A stretch of DNA of 64,000 bases, from NCBI RefSeq assembly GCF_001692325.1, contig NZ_LXKN01000046.1, positions 310,001 through 374,000 on the forward strand. Reading direction: 5' to 3'. The stretch comes from Rhizobium sp. AC27/96 (GTDB lineage: Bacteria > Pseudomonadota > Alphaproteobacteria > Rhizobiales > Rhizobiaceae). The notes beneath the pieces were generated by a model that did no database searches, was not told the origin of the DNA, and worked only from the letters and a program-made list of their open reading frames with translations. Position 1 is the stretch's first letter, and each line of letters starts with the position of its first letter. Shown one piece after another: positions 41,882 through 49,940 of the stretch. A program made the translations under genes and the position numbers.

Positions 41882-42694
41882 GTGACGACATCGACGACCA
41901 CCACCTTACCCGGCATGCCCGGGCCATCCTCTGCGGCATCCGGTGCGCCGGCCGCGGATAAAGCGCGCTATCAGGGCACCCTGATCGCGCGCGGCCTCAC
42001 CAAAACCTATGGTAGACGCCGTGTCGTGAACGGCGTTTCGCTGGTCGTGCGGCGTGGCGAAGCAGTGGGTCTGCTGGGGCCGAACGGCGCCGGCAAGACG
42101 ACCTGTTTCTACATGATTACCGGGCTGGTGCCGGTGGACGAAGGTACGATCGAGATCGACGGCAACAACGTCACCTCGATGCCCATGTATCGTCGTGCGC
42201 GGCTCGGTGTCGGCTATCTGCCGCAGGAAGCCTCGATCTTTCGTGGCCTGACGGTGGAGCAGAATATCCGCGCCGTGCTCGAGGTTCACGAAAAGGACAA
42301 GGCAAAGCGGGAGCACAAGATCGACGAATTGCTGGAGGAATTCCACATTCGCAATCTGCGCACCGTGCCGGCGATCGCGCTTTCGGGCGGCGAGCGGCGG
42401 CGTCTGGAAATCGCCCGCGCGCTGGCGACCGACCCGACCTTCATGTTGCTCGACGAGCCTTTTGCCGGTGTCGATCCGATTTCGGTCGCCGACATCCAGA
42501 ACCTCGTGCATCACCTGACGGCGCGCGGGATTGGCGTCTTGATTACCGACCACAATGTCCGTGAAACGCTTGGCCTGATCGACCGCGCCTATATCATTCA
42601 TGCCGGCGAAGTGCTCACGCATGGCAGAGCCAATGATATCGTCAGCAATCCGGAAGTTCGGAAACTCTATCTCGGTGACAATTTCAGCCTTTGA
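41882..42694 (+). CDS. lptB: LPS export ABC transporter ATPase LptB
   Basis: Cytoplasmic ATPase that powers lipopolysaccharide extraction. Walker A is LGPNGAGKTTCFYM, the signature is LSGGERRRLEIARAL and Walker B is FMLLDEPFAGVDP; the switch His lies in ITDHNVRETL. The GTG at 41882, 13 bases after the lptA stop, gives 270 residues with a 30-residue flexible N-terminus; an ATG at 41915 is also possible. No clear ribosome-binding site precedes either, so the start is uncertain. Confidence 0.92.
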   Translation: MTTSTTTTLPGMPGPSSAASGAPAADKARYQGTLIARGLTKTYGRRRVVNGVSLVVRRGEAVGLLGPNGAGKTTCFYMITGLVPVDEGTIEIDGNNVTSMPMYRRARLGVGYLPQEASIFRGLTVEQNIRAVLEVHEKDKAKREHKIDELLEEFHIRNLRTVPAIALSGGERRRLEIARALATDPTFMLLDEPFAGVDPISVADIQNLVHHLTARGIGVLITDHNVRETLGLIDRAYIIHAGEVLTHGRANDIVSNPEVRKLYLGDNFSL

Positions 42695-42715
42695 TTGGCT
42701 TAAATTCGAGCTGCT

Positions 42716-42750
42716 CGCCCCTTAATATTACATAGATCTGCAAAGGGGCG
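42716..42750 (+). terminator. Inverted repeat between lptB and rpoN
   Basis: CGCCCCTT (42716-42723) pairs with AAGGGGCG (42743-42750) around a 19-base AT-rich loop, 22 bases after the lptB stop. The following bases are not U-rich, so it may attenuate or protect the transcript rather than stop it. The remaining 140 bases to rpoN are AT-rich and may carry its own promoter. Confidence 0.4.
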
Positions 42751-42889
42751 GAAATTTACCTTTGCTTCACAGTTCCGCTTGACCAAATCTTATAAAAAAG
42801 CAATTTTTGGGCCAGTTGGAATTTCGCGAAGATTTTAGTGACGGAAAACGCGAATTCCCGAGGAGTTCAAGGGGAGTCTCGCGTCCGCC

Positions 42890-44440
42890 ATGGCACTATC
42901 GGCCAATCTTTTCCTGCGCCAAAGCCAAAGCCTGGTGATGACACCGCAACTGATGCAATCCATCCAGTTGCTGCAGATGACTCATTTCGAACTGACACAA
43001 TTCATCGGCCAGGAGGTCGAGAAAAATCCGCTGCTGGAATTTGCGTCAAATGACGAAGATATGGGCAGCCACGGCGATCGCGAAACGAAGGACGATTCCT
43101 TCGAAAGCACGGGCGATAGCCGCGACGAGACCTTCGACAGCAGCGACCTTGCCAGTGACTGGTACGAGAACGAAAATACCGGCAATGCCGACAGGCTGAA
43201 CAACGAGCTCGACACCAATTTCAGCGATGTCTTCCCCGACGACGGAAGCCCGCAGCGGGCCGATGCGCCCGAGCTGCTGAGCCAATGGAAATCCATGCCC
43301 GGCGGGGAAGCGGGCGAAAGCTTTGATCTGGACGACTTCGTCGCCGGCCAGGTATCGCTGCGCGACCATCTGAACGAACAGATCCCCTTTTCGCTTCCCG
43401 CCATGGGTGATCGGCTGATCGCACAGCACCTCGTGGACCAGCTCGACGATGCCGGTTATCTCCGCGCCGATCTGAACGAGACGGTGGAGCGCCTCGGCTC
43501 GGCAATCGGGGATGTGGAGCGCGTGCTTGCCACCCTGCAGCTGCTGGACCCTCCCGGCATCTTTGCCCGTTCCCTCAGCGAATGCCTGGAAATCCAGCTC
43601 CGGCAAAAAGATCGCTTCGATCCGGCCATGGAGCGGCTGATCGAAAATCTGGAGCTTCTGGCGCGACGCGATTTCGCATCGCTGAAGCGGCTCTGCGGCG
43701 TCGATGAGGAAGACCTGCTCGACATGATGGCGGAAATTCGCCAGCTGAACCCAAAGCCCGGCAGCTGCTTCGAGACCAGCGTGTCCGAAGCGATCATGCC
43801 CGATATCGTCGTGCGCCCCTCCACCGACGGCAGCTGGCTGGTGGAGCTCAATCCCGATGCCCTGCCCCGAGTGCTGGTGAGCCAGTCCTATTTCGCGTCG
43901 GTCTCCAAAACGAGCCAGGACCACGCCTTCCTGTCGGAATGCCTCCAGAACGCCAACTGGCTGACCCGCAGCCTGGACCAGCGCGCCAAGACCATCATGA
44001 AGGTGGCAAGCGAGATCGTGCGGCAGCAGGATGCCTTCCTGATCCATGGCGTCGATCATCTGCGGCCGCTTAATCTGAAGACCGTGGCCGACGCGATCAA
44101 GATGCACGAATCGACCGTCAGCCGTGTCACCTCGAACAAATACATGCTGACGCCGCGCGGAATGTTCGAGCTCAAATATTTCTTCACCGTCTCGATCAGC
44201 GCCGTCGAGGGTGGCGACGGTCATTCGGCCGAAGCCGTGCGCCACAAAATCCGCCTGCTGATATCGGGCGAAAGCCCGGATGCAGTTCTGTCGGACGACG
44301 ATATCGTCGATACGCTCAAAGGCGGCGGCATCGAGCTTGCTCGCCGTACGGTTGCAAAATACCGGGAAGCCATGAACATCCCATCGTCCGTGCAGCGGCG
44401 TCGTGAAAAGCGGGCGCTGGCAAAAGTCGGCAGTTTCTGA
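42890..44440 (+). CDS. rpoN: RNA polymerase sigma-54 factor
   Basis: Directs RNA polymerase to -24/-12 promoters of nitrogen, dicarboxylate and other genes, with enhancer-binding activators. The Gln-rich region I is ANLFLRQSQSLVMTPQLMQSI (partial: QSLVMTPQLMQSIQLLQ), an acidic region II covers about residues 50-140, and the RpoN box ARRTVAKYREA lies near the C-terminus. There are 516 residues. Its place between lptB and hpf-ptsN is the conserved one. Confidence 0.97.
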   Translation: MALSANLFLRQSQSLVMTPQLMQSIQLLQMTHFELTQFIGQEVEKNPLLEFASNDEDMGSHGDRETKDDSFESTGDSRDETFDSSDLASDWYENENTGNADRLNNELDTNFSDVFPDDGSPQRADAPELLSQWKSMPGGEAGESFDLDDFVAGQVSLRDHLNEQIPFSLPAMGDRLIAQHLVDQLDDAGYLRADLNETVERLGSAIGDVERVLATLQLLDPPGIFARSLSECLEIQLRQKDRFDPAMERLIENLELLARRDFASLKRLCGVDEEDLLDMMAEIRQLNPKPGSCFETSVSEAIMPDIVVRPSTDGSWLVELNPDALPRVLVSQSYFASVSKTSQDHAFLSECLQNANWLTRSLDQRAKTIMKVASEIVRQQDAFLIHGVDHLRPLNLKTVADAIKMHESTVSRVTSNKYMLTPRGMFELKYFFTVSISAVEGGDGHSAEAVRHKIRLLISGESPDAVLSDDDIVDTLKGGGIELARRTVAKYREAMNIPSSVQRRREKRALAKVGSF

Positions 44441-44690
44441 CGATTGTCGCCTTTCAACCGCAGGGTGTTCATCTCCTAACAGTCCGTTAAGATGCAGTTG
44501 ACTTTCCCATGTGGCAGGGCTAGAAGCCCGCCGCAATCGCTGCAAGATAGCACGACCATGAAACTTATCCCCATCATCCCGAAGGCGGTCGAAATACGCA
44601 ATTTGTCTTTGACCGCGTGAAGTGCTTGGATGAGCTTGAGGCTTGGCGTAAACTGATACGCGCAATAACCACTACAAGAAGGGAAACTCC

Positions 44691-45266
44691 ATGAGTGTGC
44701 GTGTCTCCGGTAAACATATGGAAATTGGTGACTCCTTCCGTCAGCGGATCGAGGACCAGATCGGTATGGCCGTGACGAAATACTTCGACGGGGGGTATTC
44801 GGGTCAGGTAACGGTGCAGAAATCCAGCTCCCGCTTCGCGGCCGATTGCAAGCTTCACCTCGACAGTGGTGTCGTGTTGCATGCTGCCGGAGAGGCCATG
44901 GACCCGCAGCTGGCGTTCGACGCAGCGTCTGCACGCATCGAGAAGCGCCTGCGCCGCTACAAACGCAAGCTTAAGGATCATCAGGCCGGCAACCACATAA
45001 ACGGCCAGGCTGAAGTCGCCTATACCGTCATGGATGGCGTACCGGATGACGACGAGGAAATTGCAGCCGATTTCGCGCCGGTGATCGTTGCCGAAAGCAC
45101 GAAGCAATTGAAGACCATGTCGGTGGCGACCGCCGTGATGGCGCTCGACATGACCGACGAACCGTTGCTGCTCTTCCGCAGCCCCGGCAAGGAACATTTG
45201 AACATCGTCTACCGCCGCCAGGACGGTAACATTGGCTGGATCGACGCGGCCAATATCAAAGGCTGA
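44691..45266 (+). CDS. hpf: Long-form ribosome hibernation promoting factor
   Basis: Binds the 30S subunit and promotes 100S dimer formation in starving cells. The N-terminal S30AE domain is about residues 1-105 (VRVSGKHMEIGDSFRQRIE, then KLHLDSG). The C-terminal dimerisation tail ends in PLLLFRSPGKEHLNIVYRR, typical of the long form. There are 191 residues. GAAGGGAAA upstream is a fair ribosome-binding site. The 250-base gap from rpoN suggests an internal promoter; no sigma-54 site with correct spacing was found there. Confidence 0.93.
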   Translation: MSVRVSGKHMEIGDSFRQRIEDQIGMAVTKYFDGGYSGQVTVQKSSSRFAADCKLHLDSGVVLHAAGEAMDPQLAFDAASARIEKRLRRYKRKLKDHQAGNHINGQAEVAYTVMDGVPDDDEEIAADFAPVIVAESTKQLKTMSVATAVMALDMTDEPLLLFRSPGKEHLNIVYRRQDGNIGWIDAANIKG

Positions 45267-45277
45267 GAATAGAAGGT

Positions 45278-45318
45278 AAGCGGCGGCGGCGCGTAACAGC
45301 ACCCGGCCGCCGCTTTTT
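45278..45318 (+). terminator. Strong intrinsic terminator after hpf
   Basis: AAGCGGCGGC (45278-45287) pairs with GCCGCCGCTT (45306-45315), followed by a run of T. The 10-bp GC-rich stem lies between hpf and ptsN, so ptsN may depend on readthrough or on a promoter of its own. Confidence 0.8.
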
Positions 45319-45356
45319 CCCGTTACCGGCTCTCGGCGACACGAAGGATAAAGAGA

Positions 45357-45821
45357 ATGGCATTGGCAGATTTGCTACACCAAGATGCGATCATCCCCGC
45401 CTTGAGGGCAAATTCCAAAAAACAACTGCTTCAGGAACTGGCGGCCAAAGCCTCGAAACTGACCGGACTTCCCGAACGCGAGATTTTTGATGTCGTGCTG
45501 CAGCGCGAGCGCCTTGGTTCCACCGGCGTTGGCAATGGCATTGCCATCCCGCATGGCAAGCTCGCCAGCATCAAGTCCATCGCCGGCATTTTCGCGCGCC
45601 TTGAGGCGCCTGTCGATTTTGAGGCTCTGGACGATCAACCCGTCGATCTCGTCTTCCTGCTGCTCGCGCCCGAAGGCGCAGGCGCTGATCATCTGAAGGC
45701 GCTGTCCCGCATTGCCCGCGTTTTGCGAGACCAGGATCTGGTCGCCAAGCTGCGCGCCACCGATTCCGCTTCGGCAATCTATGCTTTCCTCAACGAGGAA
45801 CAGGCATCCAACGCCGCCTAG
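45357..45821 (+). CDS. ptsN: Nitrogen PTS enzyme IIA (EIIA-Ntr)
   Basis: Phosphoryl acceptor of the regulatory nitrogen PTS, which links carbon, nitrogen and potassium status. The phospho-His is in GIAIPHGKLAS, and ERERLGSTGVGNG is the family signature just before it. There are 154 residues. It lies two genes after rpoN as in most proteobacteria. Its last codons run into the RIME-like element, which begins at the stop codon. Confidence 0.95.
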   Translation: MALADLLHQDAIIPALRANSKKQLLQELAAKASKLTGLPEREIFDVVLQRERLGSTGVGNGIAIPHGKLASIKSIAGIFARLEAPVDFEALDDQPVDLVFLLLAPEGAGADHLKALSRIARVLRDQDLVAKLRATDSASAIYAFLNEEQASNAA

Positions 45822-45932
45822 AGCCGGATGATTTTAGGTCTGTTCGACCTAAAATCTCAATCCGCTCTAGAATCAAATAGTTGGAGCATGATGTCGTCCG
45901 AAAACCGCTTACACTTTTCGGCATCATGCTCT
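45819..45932 (+). repeat. RIME-type mosaic element, full copy
   Basis: 114 bases made of two palindromes joined by AATCAAATAGTTG. The first has arms GAGCCGGATGATTTTAGGTC and its near complement; the second has arms GGAGCATGATG and CATCATGCTC. The architecture and size match Rhizobium-specific intergenic mosaic elements. The TA of the ptsN stop codon starts the element. A half copy lies at 19019-19087 in the other orientation. Confidence 0.8.
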
Positions 45933-45965
45933 AACGGCTTGGCCTGGATCGCATCGGACCAAGGC

Positions 45966-46010
45966 AAAAATAAGAGCCGGATGATCTGAAATCATCCGGC
46001 TCTTATTTTT
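45966..46010. terminator. Bidirectional terminator between ptsN and grpE
   Basis: A perfect 20-bp stem with a 5-base loop: TAAGAGCCGGATGAT pairs with ATCATCCGGCTCTTA, flanked by AAAAA and TTTTT. It can terminate both ptsN and the convergent grpE. The stem shares GAGCCGGATGAT with the first palindrome of the neighbouring RIME-like element. Confidence 0.92.
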
Positions 46011-46026
46011 TGTTCTCGTGTATGGA

Positions 46027-46665
46027 TCAGGCGTCTTTTTCGTCGAGCGGGCTGTTGGCGCCCTCGGCATTCTCGACGATCTTCGGGCCGCCCTTGGCGA
46101 CACCGACCATGGCCGGGCGCAGAACGCGCTCGCCGATGACGAAGCCGGCCTGCACCACCTGCACCACCGTATTGTTCGGCACTTCAGGGTTCGGCACTTC
46201 GAACATCGCCTGGTGGAAATTCGGGTCGAACTTCTGCCCGACAGGCTCGATCTGGCGTACGCCGTGACGCTCGAGGGCGGAGAGCATGGCGCGCTCCGTC
46301 AACTCGACGCCGTCGATCAGCGTCTGCAGACCGGCATCGGCGCTGGCACGCGCTTCAGCCGGAATGGCATCCAGCGTGCGGCGCAGATTATCCGACACGG
46401 CGAGCATGTCGCGGGCGAAGCTTGCCACGGAGTAGGACTTTGCGTCCTTTATCTCGCGCTCGGTACGCCGGCGAAGATTGTCCATATCGGCGGCGAGGCG
46501 AAGATAGCGGTCACGCAGTTCGCCGTTTTCGGCCTTCAGCAGCTCCACCGGGTCCGGCTGAGACGGTTCCGTCGCATCCACGGTTTCCGCTGCTTCTTGA
46601 GCGAAATCCGCAGCAGCGTCAGCCGCCGTGGCGTCAGGTCCGGTTTTCGTTGTTTCGTCGGTCAT
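46027..46665 (-). CDS. grpE: GrpE nucleotide exchange factor of DnaK
   Basis: Releases ADP from DnaK and acts as thermosensor of the chaperone cycle. The long N-terminal acidic coil (about residues 1-60) leads to the paired helices with LKAENGELRDRYLRLAADMDNLRRR, and the C-terminal beta domain contains GQKFDPNFHQAMFEVP and VVQAGFVIGERVLRPAMV. There are 212 residues. It is downstream of hrcA on the same strand with a 203-base gap. Confidence 0.95.
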   Translation of the reverse strand: MTDETTKTGPDATAADAAADFAQEAAETVDATEPSQPDPVELLKAENGELRDRYLRLAADMDNLRRRTEREIKDAKSYSVASFARDMLAVSDNLRRTLDAIPAEARASADAGLQTLIDGVELTERAMLSALERHGVRQIEPVGQKFDPNFHQAMFEVPNPEVPNNTVVQVVQAGFVIGERVLRPAMVGVAKGGPKIVENAEGANSPLDEKDA

Positions 46666-46703
46666 GACGGTCTCCGAATTGCTTTGTCTTTTGGATGTGC
46701 CCG

Positions 46704-46732
46704 ATATCGAGGTTTACCCGGAAAAAATCAAG
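46704..46732 (-). promoter_or_regulatory. Possible heat-shock promoter of grpE
   Basis: On the minus strand CTTGATT and CCTCGATAT, 13 bases apart, resemble the sigma-32 elements CTTGAAA and CCCCATNT, 39 bases before the grpE start. The match is imperfect and was found by eye. Confidence 0.3.
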
Positions 46733-46868
46733 GCTTTGTCGAGAAGAACAGCCAATTCCCGATATGGTGGCATTGAGAAAGGAGTGTTGATCGAGAACTC
46801 AAAGCGGTGACCTCCGCCATCCATCTCCGATCGGGCCGGACACGCCGCCGCACAGCCGGGATCCGGAA

Positions 46869-47957
46869 CTACATTCCCGAGCGCGACAGCCGCGAAATCA
46901 ACTGGGCCGTATAATCGACCATCGGCACGATACGGGCGTAGTTCAACCGCGTTGGGCCGATTACGCCGACGGCACCGACGATGCGATCGTCGTCGTCGCG
47001 ATAGGGCGCGACGATCAGCGAGGAGCCGGAAAGCGAAAAGAGCTTGTTTTCCGAGCCGATGAAGATGCGCACTCCCGGTCCGCTTTCGGCCAGATTGAGG
47101 ATCTCGATGAGACTGTCCTTCTTTTCGAGATCATCGAAGAGCAGGCGCAGCCGATCCAGATCCTCTGCGCCGGCGATTTCGGACAGGAGATTGGCGTGAC
47201 CACGCACGATGAGCTGCGTCGGCTTGCCTTCGTCCTCGCCACCGGACCAGACGGCGATCCCGCGCTCGACCAGCTCTCGCGACAGCGTATCCAGCTCGTG
47301 ACGCACGCTCTCCTTCAATGTCTGCAATTGACGGCGCAGATCCGGCAGGGTCTGGCCCGTCATATGGGCATTGAGGAAATTCGCCGCCTCCGTCAACTGC
47401 GAGGAGGTGACGCCGGCCGGCAGTTCGATGATGCGGTTTTCCACCTGATCATGCTCGCCCACCAGCACGGCGAGCGCCTTGGTCGGCTCCAGGCGGATGA
47501 ATTCGACGTGCTTCAGCACCGGGTCGTTCTTCGAGGTGATCACCAGCCCGGCGCCGCGTGAAATGCCGGAGAGCATGCGGCTCGCCTCGGTCATGACAGA
47601 TTCCATCGGCTGATCGCGATTGCTGCCGCGGACCTGGCGATCGATGGTGGCGCGATCCTCGGCCGAGAGATCGCCGACCTGCATGAAAGCGTCAACGAAG
47701 AAACGCAGCCCGACCTGGGTCGGCAGCCGGCCGGCGCTGATATGCGGCGAATAGATAAGCCCCAGCTCTTCCAGATCGCTCATGACATTGCGCACGGAGG
47801 CCGGCGACAGGGACATCGGCAGCAGGCGGGATAGATTGCGCGATCCAAGCGGCTCGCCATTCTCCAGATAGCCCTCGACGATACGGCGGAAAACTTCCTT
47901 GGATCGTTCGTCCAGTGCAGCAATGACATCCGAAACCGACGATGTCGTGAATACCAT
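46869..47957 (-). CDS. hrcA: Heat-inducible transcription repressor HrcA
   Basis: Represses chaperonin genes by binding CIRCE and is kept folded by GroEL. The N-terminal winged helix includes RRIVEGYLENGEPLGSRNLSRLL (partial: GEPLGSRNLS) and LSPASVRNVMSDLEELGL; the C-terminal region ends in VGVIGPTRLNYARIVPMVDY, highly conserved in HrcA. The ATG at 47957 gives 362 residues, the usual length; a TTG 12 codons upstream is less likely. No CIRCE repeat was seen in the flanking intergenic regions, so its targets are probably elsewhere. Confidence 0.93.
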   Translation of the reverse strand: MVFTTSSVSDVIAALDERSKEVFRRIVEGYLENGEPLGSRNLSRLLPMSLSPASVRNVMSDLEELGLIYSPHISAGRLPTQVGLRFFVDAFMQVGDLSAEDRATIDRQVRGSNRDQPMESVMTEASRMLSGISRGAGLVITSKNDPVLKHVEFIRLEPTKALAVLVGEHDQVENRIIELPAGVTSSQLTEAANFLNAHMTGQTLPDLRRQLQTLKESVRHELDTLSRELVERGIAVWSGGEDEGKPTQLIVRGHANLLSEIAGAEDLDRLRLLFDDLEKKDSLIEILNLAESGPGVRIFIGSENKLFSLSGSSLIVAPYRDDDDRIVGAVGVIGPTRLNYARIVPMVDYTAQLISRLSRSGM

Positions 47958-48129
47958 TTCGCTGTCTAATCCATTTCGTTGAGCCTTGGCCAAAATATAA
48001 TCATTCAGTTAGCAATGGCGAAAGGGAAAAATGCTGCCTGCGCCGCCGCCGGGCCTTTCGACCTGCTTTTCCTTTGCAAAAGCCGCCTACGGGTCGTAGA
48101 AGCGGTCGACAAACTTTCAGGAGAGTGGA

Positions 48130-48846
48130 ATGCGGCCTTCAGGCAGAAAAACCGACCAGATGCGCAAAGTGTCGTTCGAGCGCAATTTTTCCAAGCATGC
48201 CGAAGGCTCCTGCCTGGTCAAGTTCGGTGATACGCATGTGCTCTGCACGGCAAGCCTTGAGGACAAGACGCCGCCATGGCTGCGCAACAGCGGCAAGGGC
48301 TGGGTCACGGCCGAATACGGTATGCTGCCGCGCGCCACCGGCGAGCGCATGAAGCGCGAGGCCGCAGCCGGCAAGCAGGGCGGCCGCACGCAGGAAATCC
48401 AGCGCCTCATCGGCCGCTCGCTGCGCGCGGTCGTCGATCTGAAGGAACTCGGCGAACGTCAGATCACCGTCGACTGCGACGTCATCCAGGCCGACGGCGG
48501 CACGCGCACGGCCTCGATCACCGGCGGCTGGATCGCGCTTTACGACTGCCTGAAGTGGATGGAAAGCCGCAATATGGTCAAGGTGGACCGGGTGCTGAAG
48601 GATCATATCGCCGCCATCTCCTGCGGCATCTTCGCCAACCAGCCGGTCATCGACCTCGACTATCTCGAGGACTCCTCGGCTGAAACCGACGCCAATTTCG
48701 TCATGACAGGCAAGGGCGGCATCGTCGAAATCCAGGGAACGGCGGAGGGTGCGCCCTTCAGCGAAGAGGAATTCGCGACGCTCCTGGGCCTTGCCAAGAA
48801 CGGCATTGCCGAACTGGTGGATCTGCAGAAGCAGGCAATCGCCTAA
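48130..48846 (+). CDS. rph: Ribonuclease PH
   Basis: Phosphorolytic 3' to 5' exoribonuclease that trims tRNA precursors. The N-terminus MRPSGRKTDQMRKVSFERNF (cut to PSGRKTDQMRKV), the Arg-rich GRTQEIQRLIGRSLRAVVD and VDCDVIQADGGTRTASITG are family hallmarks. The 238 residues are standard. AGGAG seven bases upstream supports the start. It diverges from hrcA, a conserved arrangement in alphaproteobacteria, and begins the rph-VOC-rdgB-hemW operon. Confidence 0.97.
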   Translation: MRPSGRKTDQMRKVSFERNFSKHAEGSCLVKFGDTHVLCTASLEDKTPPWLRNSGKGWVTAEYGMLPRATGERMKREAAAGKQGGRTQEIQRLIGRSLRAVVDLKELGERQITVDCDVIQADGGTRTASITGGWIALYDCLKWMESRNMVKVDRVLKDHIAAISCGIFANQPVIDLDYLEDSSAETDANFVMTGKGGIVEIQGTAEGAPFSEEEFATLLGLAKNGIAELVDLQKQAIA

Positions 48847-48858
48847 GGACATCTTGCA

Positions 48859-49275
48859 ATGGCAGATACGGCCCTCGAAAGCATCCTGGAAACGGCTCTC
48901 TATGCCGATGATCTCGATGCCGCCGAAGCTTTTTACGGCGACATTCTCGGTTTGCAGAAGATCTCACGCGGCGGCAATCGCCACATCTTTTACCGTTGCG
49001 GATCAGGCGTGCTGCTGATCTTCAATCCGGCCGAGACGATAAAGCCACCGGAACCGGACGCCCTTCCCGTGCCTTCGCATGGGACGACGGGCCATGGTCA
49101 TGTGTGCTTCCGCGTCACCGGTGACGATATCGAGGCAATGGCGCAGAGGCTGAAGGCTGCCGGCATTGCCATAGAAACCGATTTTCACTGGCCGAATGGC
49201 GGCCGCTCGATCTATTTCCGCGATCCGGCCGGCAACAGCCTGGAATGCGCAGAACCCCGCATCTGGGGCCTATGA
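48859..49275 (+). CDS. VOC-superfamily protein in the rph-rdgB operon
   Basis: A glyoxalase-fold protein of 138 residues. The two modules start with ALYADDLDAAEAFYGDILGL and HVCFRVTGDDIEAMAQRLKAAG, and it ends with IYFRDPAGNSLECAEPRIWGL, with Glu in the usual metal-ligand position of NSLECAE. A His or Glu set for metal binding looks possible, but the substrate is unknown. It starts 12 bases after rph and overlaps rdgB by four bases, so co-expression is almost certain. Confidence 0.85.
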   Translation: MADTALESILETALYADDLDAAEAFYGDILGLQKISRGGNRHIFYRCGSGVLLIFNPAETIKPPEPDALPVPSHGTTGHGHVCFRVTGDDIEAMAQRLKAAGIAIETDFHWPNGGRSIYFRDPAGNSLECAEPRIWGL

Positions 49276-49931
49276 CGGAACAGGACATGCGTAAGCTCGA
49301 TACCAAAACCATTGTCGTCGCCAGCCACAATGCCGGCAAGATCCGCGAAATCGAGGATCTGATCGGCCCCTTCGGCTTCACCGCCAAATCGGCCGCCGAC
49401 CTCAACTTCATCGAACCGGACGAGACCGGCACGACATTCGAAGAAAATGCCGCGATCAAGGCACTCGCCTCTGCGCATGCCTCCGGCCTGCCGGCGTTGT
49501 CTGATGATTCCGGCCTGGTGATCGACGCGCTTGGCGGCGATCCGGGCGTCTACACGGCCAACTGGGCCGAAACGGCTGACGGCACCCGCGATTTCGCGAT
49601 GGCGATGCAGAAGGTCGAGACCGCTCTTGAAAAAGCCGGCGCGACATCGCCGGAAAGCCGCACAGCGCGCTTCGTCAGCGTGCTTTGCCTGGCATGGCCT
49701 GATGGGCATACCGAGCTTTTCCGCGGCGAGGTCGAAGGTACGGTCGCCTGGCCACCGCGCGGCACTCAGGGCTTCGGCTACGATCCGATCTTCCAGCCGG
49801 AGGGGTACGACACCACTTTTGGTGAAATGAGCGCCGAGGAGAAGCATGGCTGGAAGCCTGGCGATCCGCAGGCACTCTCGCATCGCGCCCGGGCCTTCAA
49901 GGTCTTTGTCGAAACCTGCCTGGAGGCGTAA
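49272..49931 (+). CDS. rdgB: dITP/XTP pyrophosphatase
   Basis: House-cleaning enzyme that hydrolyses non-canonical purine triphosphates (dITP, XTP) to monophosphates. Motifs: VVASHNAGKIREIE for nucleotide binding, GTTFEENAAIKA and LSDDSGLVIDAL for Mg and catalysis, and GFGYDPIFQP with SHRARAF near the end. There are 219 residues. The ATG at 49272 overlaps the VOC gene stop (ATGA); a second ATG at 49287 is possible. Confidence 0.95.
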   Translation: MTEQDMRKLDTKTIVVASHNAGKIREIEDLIGPFGFTAKSAADLNFIEPDETGTTFEENAAIKALASAHASGLPALSDDSGLVIDALGGDPGVYTANWAETADGTRDFAMAMQKVETALEKAGATSPESRTARFVSVLCLAWPDGHTELFRGEVEGTVAWPPRGTQGFGYDPIFQPEGYDTTFGEMSAEEKHGWKPGDPQALSHRARAFKVFVETCLEA

Positions 49932-49940
49932 GCTTACTTC

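Noticed and set aside
44441..44690. Sigma-54 promoter before hpf (TGGCAG...GC)
   Set aside because: The GG and GC are 11 bases apart instead of 10 and the rest of the consensus is poor.
47958..48129. CIRCE element for HrcA autoregulation
   Set aside because: No TTAGCACTC-N9-GAGTGCTAA or close relative is present between hrcA and rph or before grpE.
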